A stretch of 5,692 nucleotides of DNA from CAZFIO01 sp964519585 (GCA_964519585.1 CAZFIO010000127.1:1-5692), one strand, 5' to 3'. Shown: positions 1 to 5,692, numbered from the stretch's first letter. Notes: generated from the letters alone by a model not told the origin. A program made the numbers and translations.

Positions 1-2290
1 GACACCAAAGGAAGACACCTCAAAGTCTTTTAGAACTTCTATGCGAATATCTACATAATCCCCCTCCTGGTAAAGGCCCAAATCAAGGATCCCATTAGAC
101 TCTTTATTGGGAAAATTACTGTATTTTAAGCTTCCGTCTACGTAGATATTCACTGAATTATTAATATCTTCCACCAGATTAGCAGAGACCTTATCAAAGA
201 GATCAAAATAAAGAACCATAGGCTTGTCCATATAAAGTTTATAGTTTATATAGTTTGATGCACCCTGGGATCTTATATACTTAAAGTTATTTTCATAGTT
301 AAAGAAGACCTGATTTTCGTCAGAATAATAGGGATTTTCAAAGCTTGCGTGATCTATAAATGATGTAAATAAGAGCTCTGATTTTCCTGTTAAGGACTGG
401 TAAATAAGGTTTTGCTGCTCAAATCTATTAGGAGTGTTTAAGGATTTAATTTGCCCAATTTCCTCTTCAGAAAGATAAAAGGAAGGGTAGTCCAAGACCT
501 CTTTAGAGGTAATCAGATAATCATCATTGCTGTAAATAGTTTCACCTAGACTTGTCCAGTATTCATCAGTTTTTGTAAGTTCGTATTTGTTACTAAAGAG
601 TGCATCCATAAAGTCAGTTGAATGAGAGGAATTAACCTCCATCCAGTAGGATGAGTATCCTAGTTTTTTCATTGAGAAAAGAAATGATTTTGGTGTCAAA
701 GAGGTGTATGAGGCNNNNNNNNNNGCCCAGTGCCCCTGTCATGTTCACTTCAAAATATTTCATCTTGCTTTTTAGCCTGTAAAAACCATCATCCTGTATC
801 TTTCCCTCCAAATCAAAAATTGTCTCATAGTGTGAAGCATTATTGGATGGTGCCTCCATATAGATTTCAAGATTGTAGTAGACTTCAGTAAAAAGAAGCA
901 CGAGAATCAAAAAGGAATAAGCTACTTTATTAAGTGTTTTTGAAGATTTAAGTATTATAAGTAGGTAGTAGATAGAGCCGATAAAGACAAAGGATAAGAG
1001 TAAAAGGATGAAACTTAACTGGTTCCCCCAAAGGGTCGTGGAATATTTTGATAGGTCACCTTTCTTGTCCTTAAGCATTCTTAAGACAAAAAAGATAGCG
1101 ATAAGGACACATCCAAGACCTAGAGCAATGCTAGATATAAGGGAGTTTCGCTTTCTTGTATGTTCTTTACCATTACCAAAAACCTCTGTAATATGGATAT
1201 TCTGGGAATCTCCTGTTTCCTGCATATAAAAACCTACAATAAGAAGTCCCAGAAACACAGGTATATATCCATATCTGGCAGGAAAGGCCTGATAGCTGCC
1301 TGTATGCCACATCTTGTTGATGGGTTCAATGAAAACAGGAATTATTGTGAGAAGAAAGAGGGTAAATATCTTAAATTTAGGCATGCCTCTTTCTTGAAAA
1401 TTAGAAATTATAAGGGGCAGGACTAGCATTAAAATTGATGATGAAAGCAAGATGCCTATATTTGTCTCAAAATGTCCAAAAAAACTACCTGAACTTAGGG
1501 AGTCAATAACATCCACTGACCTAGCTGATTGAAAATATTCGAGCAGGGAAGGGAGCCATACAAAAGATGTAAGTGCAACAGCTGAAAGGGTGGCAATGCT
1601 GATTTTTATTCCTGCCAGTTTATGTGTCTCTTTTTTCTTTAGATTCAAAAAGGTAAAAACAAGGGTGAATACTGCAACCATGTAGCTCATATAGTAGGAT
1701 GAGGCCAAGAGCCAGATTAGGGTAAAAAAGAATAAAAGTGATCTTCCTCTTTCAAAAATAATTTTAAGTCCTAAAAAATATAAGGGGAAAATTATTACAA
1801 AATCCAGCCAAAGCAGATTTTGATAAAACATAAGGGAAAATCCGCAAAAAGCATAAGCTGTAGCGAGAATAAATATATTTATCTTTTCAAGTCTTGGATA
1901 AATCTTGTATATCACATAGGAAACTGACAGAGAACTTAGGGATATTTTGAAGGCAACAAGAAGGTTCATAATCAGAACGGCCTGCTTATTTTCAAAAAGA
2001 AAAATCAATAGCGATATGGGACTCGAAAGGAAAAAAAAGAATATACCCCAAAAACTTCCGCCGCCGATACCGTACATATTTAGGAAAATATTTTGCTCAG
2101 AGGTCACAATATTCTTCCATTGTAAAAGTAGTGGTATGACCTGCTGCTTCATATCCAGCCATGCAATAGTATTAGGACCAAAGGGATATAGTTCCTTCAG
2201 ATAAAAATAAGTAAAGATGAAGAGAAGAACAGTTAAGGGCTGTAATAAAAAGAATAAAAACTTATTTTTATTGTTTTGCGATAGACTCAT
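1..2290 (-). CDS. YfhO-family polytopic membrane protein (GT-C-type glycosyltransferase), 3' end beyond window, interrupted by assembly gap
   Basis: Members of the YfhO family are multi-pass membrane proteins, some of which are implicated in adding sugars to teichoic acids outside the cell; the substrate here is unknown. The 522 residues before the gap are mostly hydrophobic helices. They carry family-like motifs: an extracytoplasmic Asp at 46 followed by QQ (WLDMKQQ), a WLD at 161-163 followed by a hydrophobic PL segment, a SSYYMSYM stretch near 197-204, and FPARYGY around residue 330-340. After the gap, the frame that uses codon 714-712 is open for 238 codons down to base 1 and reads as the usual soluble outer C-terminal part (ASYTSLTPKSF, then LGYSSYW, later YVDGSLKYSN). 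The start at 2290 is the only sensible one: an in-frame stop lies at 2300-2302 and the next Met is residue 47. Its Shine-Dalgarno is weak. The gene lies 61 bases downstream of lexA on the same strand and may be read from there. Family assignment is confident; function is not. Confidence 0.88.
715..724. other. Assembly gap (10 Ns) inside the YfhO-family gene
   Basis: Ten Ns lie within a continuous gene. The codon phase ends exactly at 725 on one side and restarts at 714 on the other, so the true missing length should be a multiple of three, which ten is not. Read literally, the frame hits a stop near 632 after about 30 nonsense residues. The run is best treated as a placeholder of unknown length, not as a frameshift. 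Confidence 0.95.
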
Positions 2291-2303
2291 GAAGTAATTC
2301 TAT

Positions 2304-2320
2304 CATATTTTAAAAATATG
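2304..2320. repeat. 17-nt AT-rich palindrome between lexA and the YfhO-family gene
   Basis: CATATTTT and AAAATATG form perfect 8-base arms around a single central base. The palindrome sits in the 61-base spacer, 13 bases upstream of the YfhO-family start codon. No T-run follows it on either strand and the stem has almost no GC, so it does not look like an intrinsic terminator. It could be a protein-binding site or simply chance in AT-rich DNA. On the minus strand a TATGAT, a fair -10 match, overlaps its end, but I found no convincing -35. Confidence 0.4.
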
Positions 2321-2351
2321 GGTCTAATGTAAATTAATAAAAATTAAGTGT

Positions 2352-3032
2352 TTAATTAAATATTAAAATATTATTTCTAAAAACACCAATCACTTTACCT
2401 AAAATCATCGAATTCCTCTCATCATAAGGAATTAAATTGTATTTAGGGTTCTCCGGCTTAAGGAATGGTTTGCCATTTACAAGCTTAAAGGTTTTTACTG
2501 TTGCTTCGTCATCAATAAGGGCAACAACAATATCTCCCTGCCTGCATTGGTTTTGTTTTTGTATTATGACATAGTCACCATCAAGTATGGCAGCCTCCTC
2601 CATGCTATCTCCTCTGACTCTGAGGACAAATTGGTCGCCCTTGGCCCTTATTAAGGATTCAGGGAAGGCAAGTGTTTCCTCAATATTTTCTACAGCCAAA
2701 AGGGGAGTGCCAGCAGCAACAGTTCCGACCAATGGCAGCGAGTTAACATTATTATTAGTTTCTACTTCATTAGTTTCTTCAACATTATCTAGGTCATCTT
2801 GAACTATGCTTAAAGCCCTTCTGCGGCCGGATTCATAGGTCAAAAGACCAGATTCAGTAAGCCTTTTTAGGTGGGAATGAACAGTAGAGGTTGATTTTAT
2901 TCCGGTTCCTTCACAAATATCTCTAACAGAAGGCGGATAACCGTTTTCACTCAAGTATTTTTGTATGAAATTCATGATAAGTTCCTGGGTTTTAGCCAGA
3001 TTCGATCTGGTAAAAGAATGTTTTTGACTCAT
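2352..3032 (-). CDS. lexA: LexA, SOS-response transcriptional repressor and self-cleaving serine protease
   Basis: LexA binds operators of DNA-damage genes and is inactivated when RecA filaments stimulate its self-cleavage. From the start at 3032 the protein is 226 residues, slightly longer than the usual 200-210. An N-terminal winged helix-turn-helix (about 1-75) includes YPPSVRDICEGTG and the recognition-helix-like STSTVHSHLKRL. An acidic, Asn-rich linker (about 79-98) follows and explains the extra length. The C-terminal S24 peptidase domain has the Ala107-Gly108 cleavage site (VAAGTPL), catalytic Ser143 (GDSM) and Lys180 (EATVKTF). The frame stays open upstream to an ATG at 3101, but that codon falls in the operator/-35 region. 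The ATG at 3032 has a good Shine-Dalgarno and lies downstream of the promoter, so the shorter form is right. Autoregulation is expected from the LexA box upstream. The next gene on the strand is the YfhO-family gene. Confidence 0.97.
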   Translation of the reverse strand: MSQKHSFTRSNLAKTQELIMNFIQKYLSENGYPPSVRDICEGTGIKSTSTVHSHLKRLTESGLLTYESGRRRALSIVQDDLDNVEETNEVETNNNVNSLPLVGTVAAGTPLLAVENIEETLAFPESLIRAKGDQFVLRVRGDSMEEAAILDGDYVIIQKQNQCRQGDIVVALIDDEATVKTFKLVNGKPFLKPENPKYNLIPYDERNSMILGKVIGVFRNNILIFN

Positions 3033-3036
3033 ATCA

Positions 3037-3042
3037 CACCTC
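3037..3042 (-). promoter_or_regulatory. Ribosome binding site that sets the lexA start
   Basis: On the minus strand GAGGTG lies four bases before the ATG at 3032 (six bases counted from GAGG). No comparable site precedes the in-frame ATG at 3101. This favours the 226-residue LexA over the 249-residue reading. Confidence 0.8.
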
Positions 3043-3072
3043 AACAAAAGAATATTGATTACACTTACCAGT

Positions 3073-3101
3073 AAAATATCATATATTAGCTCATTTGTCA
3101 A
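3073..3101 (-). promoter_or_regulatory. Predicted lexA promoter
   Basis: On the minus strand a perfect TTGACA (-35, positions 3101-3096) is followed after 17 bases by TATTTT (-10, positions 3078-3073, 4 of 6 consensus). Transcription would begin near 3066, giving a short leader of roughly 30-35 bases before the start at 3032. The -35 touches the LexA box, so bound LexA should block RNA polymerase. Confidence 0.75.
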
Positions 3102-3113
3102 AACATATGTTCG
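3100..3113. promoter_or_regulatory. LexA box (SOS operator) upstream of lexA
   Basis: The site reads AAAACATATGTTCG on the plus strand and matches the Bacillus-type consensus CGAACATATGTTCG at 12 of 14 positions. The core AACATATGTT (3102-3111) is a perfect palindrome. One half-site (CGAAC on the minus strand) is perfect and the other is degenerate. It overlaps the -35 of the lexA promoter by two bases, as expected for negative autoregulation. It also lies in the divergent region shared with the small gene at 3272, though far from that gene's visible promoter. Confidence 0.88.
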
Positions 3114-3150
3114 TTATGCTGGATTTAATTGTTGAAATGGAAAAATAGTA

Positions 3151-3160
3151 NNNNNNNNNN
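3151..3160. other. Assembly gap (10 Ns) in the lexA divergent intergenic region
   Basis: This is a second run of exactly ten Ns, the same length as the one in the YfhO-family gene, which suggests a fixed-size scaffolding placeholder. The true distance between the LexA box and the small divergent gene is therefore unknown. A TTGTTG/TTGAAA stretch at 3129-3137 would place a plus-strand -10 inside the gap, so a promoter could be hidden here. Confidence 0.9.
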
Positions 3161-3235
3161 GTATTGTTTTATATCTTGGATTATAAAATATAAATAATTT
3201 ATATCTATATAAAATTATTATAGAGTATGTCTATA

Positions 3236-3244
3236 TGATATAAT
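3236..3244 (+). promoter_or_regulatory. Predicted extended -10 promoter for the small membrane protein gene
   Basis: TGATATAAT is a perfect extended -10 element (TGN followed by TATAAT). A transcript would start near 3251, about 20 bases before the ATG at 3272, leaving room for the Shine-Dalgarno (GAGG at 3263-3266, five bases before the ATG). No good -35 lies at the usual distance, which extended -10 promoters tolerate. The surrounding DNA is very AT-rich, so a chance match is possible. Confidence 0.55.
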
Positions 3245-3271
3245 TATAAAATAAATTTTGATGAGGATTAT

Positions 3272-3634
3272 ATGAAAACACAAGAGCAAGATTATAATAA
3301 TATTTCTTCAAATGAAACTGTGGATGAATCTATTGATGAAACTGTTCATGAAGCTGGAGAGAATAAAAAGCAAAATTCTTCTAACAAGAGTTTCAGATTA
3401 ACTTCCAGTAAACCATTTAAGTTTTTGCGAAAGATTGGCAAACCAAGGATATATAAACTTAGAGGTTATACAACAACATCCAGGGTTGATAGAAAAGTTT
3501 CCAGAGAACAAAACAAAAGGCTAATTAGAAATTTTTTAATTGGCGCTATTTTTATTTTGGTAATAGCAATCTTGCTTTTGATATTTAATCCGTTAAAGGA
3601 TCTCCAAGAACTCTTTAGAATGATAGGGATCTAA
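3272..3634 (+). CDS. Uncharacterised small single-pass membrane protein, divergent from lexA
   Basis: I do not recognise this 120-residue protein. Three zones are visible. The N-terminus (about 1-31) is acidic and polar with a loose internal repeat (ETVDESI, then DETVHEA). The middle (about 32-87) is strongly basic, with many Lys and Arg (KPFKFLRKIGKPR, RVDRKVSREQNKR). One hydrophobic helix (about 88-105) is followed by a 15-residue tail, NPLKDLQELFRMIGI. By the positive-inside rule the long N-terminal part is cytoplasmic and the short tail is outside. There is no signal peptide, LysM motif or known catalytic motif. The start has GAGG five bases upstream and an extended -10 before that, so the gene looks real. 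Several unrelated Gram-positive SOS division inhibitors (YneA, SosA, DivS, Rv2719c) are also small membrane proteins beside lexA. That parallel is by position only; the visible LexA box is more than 120 bases from the predicted promoter and I see no second box. Confidence 0.8.
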   Translation: MKTQEQDYNNISSNETVDESIDETVHEAGENKKQNSSNKSFRLTSSKPFKFLRKIGKPRIYKLRGYTTTSRVDRKVSREQNKRLIRNFLIGAIFILVIAILLLIFNPLKDLQELFRMIGI

Positions 3635-3974
3635 ATAAAATTTATAATATCTCTATTCACAAATTTAATTGCTGTAGAAGATTCTATTAAATTGTACTTT
3701 CTATAATCTAGAGATTATAATCTAAAGATATAAGTCCACAATGAACTGATTGGAGATACTAGCATAATGTATTTCCTATGAATCTATAAAAATAGACCTA
3801 CAAAGAAGAAAAATGAATAAAAATGAAGAAATTTAGTATTTGTCAAATTCTTGTCCTCCCAGTTAGACAAAATTATTATTTTGCGAAATTATCCATCTAG
3901 ATTTAGTCTACGAATATTTCAATTATATTTAAGATAATATTTGAAGTATTATTTTATAGAACAAGAATAGAAAG
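3635..3974. other. AT-rich non-coding region between convergent genes
   Basis: These 340 bases separate the ends of two converging genes and contain no convincing gene on either strand. Neither gene has a classical GC-rich terminator with a T-run here. The only notable structures are the nested palindrome at 3702-3723 and a weak TTTGTC/GACAAA inverted repeat (3839-3844 with 3866-3871) followed by a T-rich stretch on the plus strand. A minus-strand GGGAGG at 3855-3860 precedes a 20-codon TTG-started reading frame, which I treat as a finding and not as a gene. Confidence 0.7.
3702..3724. repeat. Nested palindromes with a 9-bp direct repeat
   Basis: TATAATCT (3702-3709) and AGATTATA (3712-3719) are perfect 8-base inverted arms around AG. 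AGATTATAATCT (3712-3723) is a second, overlapping perfect palindrome. As a result TATAATCTA occurs twice in direct orientation (3702-3710 and 3716-3724). A partial outer CTTT/AAAG pair (3697-3700 and 3724-3727) flanks it. It may be a weak bidirectional 3'-end hairpin or a binding site, but no T-run supports termination. Confidence 0.5.
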
Positions 3975-5465
3975 TTAGACCCTTCTACCCTTTCTTCTTT
4001 TCCTGTAAAAGGATCTGGCAAAGGACCAGATTACTAAGGTGTATAAGAGTAATCCTAGAATCCAAAGAAGAGCCACCCAAATTTTATTGGATTGCTCCTT
4101 GTCCATCTCAGATTTTCCAGAATTAGGATCTTCTTTTCCTGTAACTGATGTAGCACCACTGTAACTTTCTTCATTATCCTTATCCTTTATTGAAGGATTA
4201 CCAGATGAATCAGTATCTGTTTGCTTGTAAGGTTCGTTTAAGGAGAATTTCGTAGAAAATACTTCCTTACCATCATAGATTAATCTTAAGACCTTATCTT
4301 TTAGATTAAACTTATATTCAAAGTCATTTGTTTTTAATTCTCCATAGTAGGCAAAGGGGAATTCCGGACAAAACTTCTGCACACTCCCCTCCTGCTCAAG
4401 TTCTACAGGAGTGTTAGGAGATAAAATTTGATGAAAGGAGTCTGAGGAAGCACTATTTAGGCCTGCTCCATGTTCAAGAAGAGCTGCTGTGTAATGCCAT
4501 ATATACTTAGAATCATCATCTCTGACGCCATTTATAACGCAGATTAGGCCCAGGCCGTTATTAGCCACGGCATAGGTAATAAGATTACTTCCAGCTGCGG
4601 GTGTTGTCCCTGTTTTGACACCATAAATACCTTTAAACCCGCTTAAATTAAAATGGCTATCCTGTAGTTTCATGAGTTTATTTGTATTTTCTAGCACATT
4701 CCAGTCAGTATAGGGATGCTTATTTGTTGTAGATAGCGAATAGATATCTGTGCTGACAGCCTCCCTGAAAAGTGGAAATTCCAATGCATATTTTGTTATT
4801 TTTGCCAGATCTGAAGATGTAGTTACATGCCCATCTTCATTTATACCGGATGGATTTAACCACCTGCTGTTTTTCGTCTCTAACTCTATGCTTTTTGCAT
4901 TCATAAGCGTAGCAAAGGCCCCAATATTTCCAGATATATGTTCTGCTATGGCTATCGATGCATCATTTCCGGAAGCTATCATCATGCCAAAGAGCATGTC
5001 CTTAAAAGTCATTTTTTCCCCAGGCAAAAGATCAATTTTCGACTCATTCCTCGACAAGGAGCCAGCATATTGTGATGTTGTGATAATGTCATTATCTTTT
5101 ACTTTTTCTAAGGCTACAGCAGCTGTCAGAATCTTTGTTAAACTGGCTGGGTATACAGGTAGCTCACTCCTGTACTCTAGTATTGTATGCCCGCTAAAGG
5201 CATCTATCAGGATATAGGAATCTGCCCTTATATCGCTTATTTGAGGCATAAGGACTTCTTCTTTAGTCGTGTCAGCCAAAACCTTTGGACTAGAAATAAA
5301 GTTGTTTAGAGATAGACCTTCATAAGTATCAAGACCTATAAGTTTAATAGTCTTCTGATCAAGGCCTGAATAAAGTAGAATACTGGCAAATAAAAGGCAA
5401 AAAGCCACAAGTTTACTAGTAACCTGCAGCCCTTTGTACTTCATATTTTTGTTTATTTTACGCAT
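3975..5465 (-). CDS. D-alanyl-D-alanine carboxypeptidase (class A low-molecular-mass PBP, peptidase S11)
   Basis: This enzyme removes the terminal D-Ala from peptidoglycan pentapeptides on the outer face of the membrane, limiting cross-linking. All three active-site motifs of penicillin-interacting serine enzymes are present: SxxK at Ser108-Lys111 (PASLTK), SxN at Ser165-Asn167 (ASGNDAS) and KTG at 284-286 (VKTGTTPAAGSN). An N-terminal hydrophobic segment (about 18-33) serves for export. The S11 domain spans about 68-315 and a beta-rich C-terminal domain follows to about 410. A polar Asp/Ser/Lys/Gly linker (about 412-460) leads to a C-terminal membrane helix (about 462-483) and a very basic tail (RKRRKGRR). 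This suggests a membrane-spanning anchor where E. coli PBP5 has an amphipathic helix. The start at 5465 has AAGGGG 12 bases upstream, a long spacing; Met8 lacks any such site. The gene follows asd by 36 bases. Resemblance is to DacF/PBP5-type enzymes; which paralogue it is cannot be settled. Confidence 0.95.
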   Translation of the reverse strand: MRKINKNMKYKGLQVTSKLVAFCLLFASILLYSGLDQKTIKLIGLDTYEGLSLNNFISSPKVLADTTKEEVLMPQISDIRADSYILIDAFSGHTILEYRSELPVYPASLTKILTAAVALEKVKDNDIITTSQYAGSLSRNESKIDLLPGEKMTFKDMLFGMMIASGNDASIAIAEHISGNIGAFATLMNAKSIELETKNSRWLNPSGINEDGHVTTSSDLAKITKYALEFPLFREAVSTDIYSLSTTNKHPYTDWNVLENTNKLMKLQDSHFNLSGFKGIYGVKTGTTPAAGSNLITYAVANNGLGLICVINGVRDDDSKYIWHYTAALLEHGAGLNSASSDSFHQILSPNTPVELEQEGSVQKFCPEFPFAYYGELKTNDFEYKFNLKDKVLRLIYDGKEVFSTKFSLNEPYKQTDTDSSGNPSIKDKDNEESYSGATSVTGKEDPNSGKSEMDKEQSNKIWVALLWILGLLLYTLVIWSFARSFYRKRRKGRRV

Positions 5466-5477
5466 AAAATATTCATG

Positions 5478-5529
5478 CCCCTTATAAAGATTGTTTTTTA
5501 TCTAGCTCTTATAAGGGATCAATCCCTTA
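5478..5529 (-). promoter_or_regulatory. Mutually exclusive hairpins at the asd/carboxypeptidase junction, one covering the ribosome binding site
   Basis: Read as minus-strand RNA there are three complementary segments. Segment 1 (5529-5522, UAAGGGAU) pairs perfectly with segment 2 (5519-5512, AUCCCUUA), inside the last codons of asd. Segment 2 extended (5517-5509, CCCUUAUAA) also pairs perfectly over nine bases with segment 3 (5487-5479, UUAUAAGGG). Segment 3 contains most of the AAGGGG Shine-Dalgarno (5483-5478) of the carboxypeptidase gene. The two pairings share segment 2 and cannot form together. No T-run follows either, so this looks translational and not terminator-like. A ribosome at the asd stop codon (5504-5502) would cover segment 2 and free the Shine-Dalgarno. 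The complementarity is seen; the regulation is inferred. Confidence 0.5.
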
Positions 5530-5692
5530 GCAGCTAATAGCTCAGCAGTAAGAATGGCTCCACCGGCGGCTCCCCTAATAGTATTGTGGGATAGACAGGC
5601 AAACTTATAGTCAAAGATATTGTCCTCCCTAAGCCTACCAATAGTCACTCCCATCCCCTTCTCGTAGTCGACATCTACCCTAGTCTGAGGGC
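5502..5692 (-). CDS. asd: Aspartate-semialdehyde dehydrogenase, C-terminal 62 residues (5' part beyond window)
   Basis: Asd reduces aspartyl-4-phosphate to aspartate-4-semialdehyde with NADPH, the branch-point intermediate for lysine/diaminopimelate, threonine and methionine. Only the C-terminus is here. It begins PQTRVDVDYEKGMGVTIGRL and contains FDYKFACLSHNTIRGAAGG followed by AILTAELLAAKGLIPYKS and a TAG stop. The GMGVTIGRLR stretch, the SHNTIRGAAGG coenzyme-site motif and the AELLAAKG ending match the archaeal/fungal-type Asd found in many Clostridia, and differ from the E. coli type. The catalytic Cys and the N-terminal Rossmann domain lie outside the window. The carboxypeptidase gene starts 36 bases downstream on the same strand with no obvious terminator between, so the two are probably co-transcribed. 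Confidence 0.93.
   Translation of the reverse strand, partial: PQTRVDVDYEKGMGVTIGRLREDNIFDYKFACLSHNTIRGAAGGAILTAELLAAKGLIPYKS

Noticed and set aside
1008..1426. Two overlapping plus-strand frames (73 and 88 codons)
   Set aside because: Both are antisense shadows of the YfhO-family membrane protein and have no family features.
1947..2204. 85-codon plus-strand frame
   Set aside because: It is antisense to the N-terminal membrane helices of the YfhO-family gene, and its composition is what reversed hydrophobic codons give.
2268..2306. 12-codon minus-strand leader peptide overlapping the YfhO-family start
   Set aside because: It lacks a Shine-Dalgarno and any regulatory codon pattern, and probably arises by chance from the AT palindrome.
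2587..2802. 71-codon plus-strand frame
   Set aside because: It is antisense to the cleavage-site and catalytic-Ser region of lexA, which is certain.
3033..3101. 23-residue N-terminal extension of LexA
   Set aside because: Its ATG lies in the -35/LexA box overlap, upstream of the predicted transcript start, and has no ribosome binding site.
3838..3880. Weak inverted repeat TTTGTC/GACAAA as a terminator for the small gene
   Set aside because: The stem is six bases and AT-rich with a 21-base loop, and lies over 200 bases past the stop codon; it is too weak to call.
4750..5217. 155-codon plus-strand open frame
   Set aside because: It is antisense to the catalytic domain of the carboxypeptidase, whose SxxK, SxN and KTG motifs prove the minus strand is coding. 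It has no Shine-Dalgarno or recognisable product.
5474..5476. Upstream minus-strand ATG as the carboxypeptidase start
   Set aside because: It is out of frame, only one base from the AAGGGG, and stops after seven codons.
5512..5529. Perfect inverted repeat as an intrinsic terminator of asd
   Set aside because: It lies inside the asd reading frame, has a two-to-four base loop and is not followed by a T-run; the alternative pairing with the downstream Shine-Dalgarno explains it better.

Overview
The window is AT-rich DNA from a low-GC Gram-positive bacterium, probably an anaerobic member of the Clostridia or Tissierellia. The evidence is the base composition, purine-rich Shine-Dalgarno sites, a Bacillus-type LexA operator, a YfhO-family membrane protein, a C-terminally anchored class A D,D-carboxypeptidase, and an archaeal/fungal-type aspartate-semialdehyde dehydrogenase. 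I cannot name the genus. Two runs of exactly ten Ns (715-724 and 3151-3160) look like fixed-size scaffold gaps, so this is draft or metagenome assembly sequence.

Layout from left to right. Positions 1-2290 (minus strand) hold one large YfhO-family gene that runs off the left edge. The first N run splits it, and because ten is not a multiple of three, reading straight across the gap gives a false truncated C-terminus. In the corrected frame the coding sequence is open to base 1. Positions 2352-3032 (minus) are lexA. Its promoter and a 12/14 match to the Gram-positive LexA box lie just upstream, which shows that the start is at 3032 and not at the upstream in-frame ATG at 3101. Diverging from lexA, at 3272-3634 (plus), is a small, unrecognised protein with one membrane segment. 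Positions 3635-3974 are an AT-rich non-coding stretch between convergent genes, with nested palindromes. Positions 3975-5465 (minus) encode a D-alanyl-D-alanine carboxypeptidase, and positions 5502-5692 (minus) are the 3' end of asd.

Two functional groups can be seen. asd and the carboxypeptidase are adjacent on one strand, 36 bases apart. Asd supplies the precursor for diaminopimelate/lysine, and the carboxypeptidase trims peptidoglycan stem peptides, so the pair fits a cell-wall theme. Their junction has mutually exclusive inverted repeats that could hide the ribosome binding site of the second gene and so couple its translation to that of asd. The lexA region is an SOS locus. The small membrane protein occupies the divergent position next to lexA, where unrelated SOS division inhibitors sit in several other Gram-positives; that parallel rests on location only.

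The most interesting items are the asd/carboxypeptidase RNA switch candidate and the small lexA-divergent membrane protein. Most of the rest is ordinary chromosome. I see no mobile element, CRISPR array, tRNA or rRNA.
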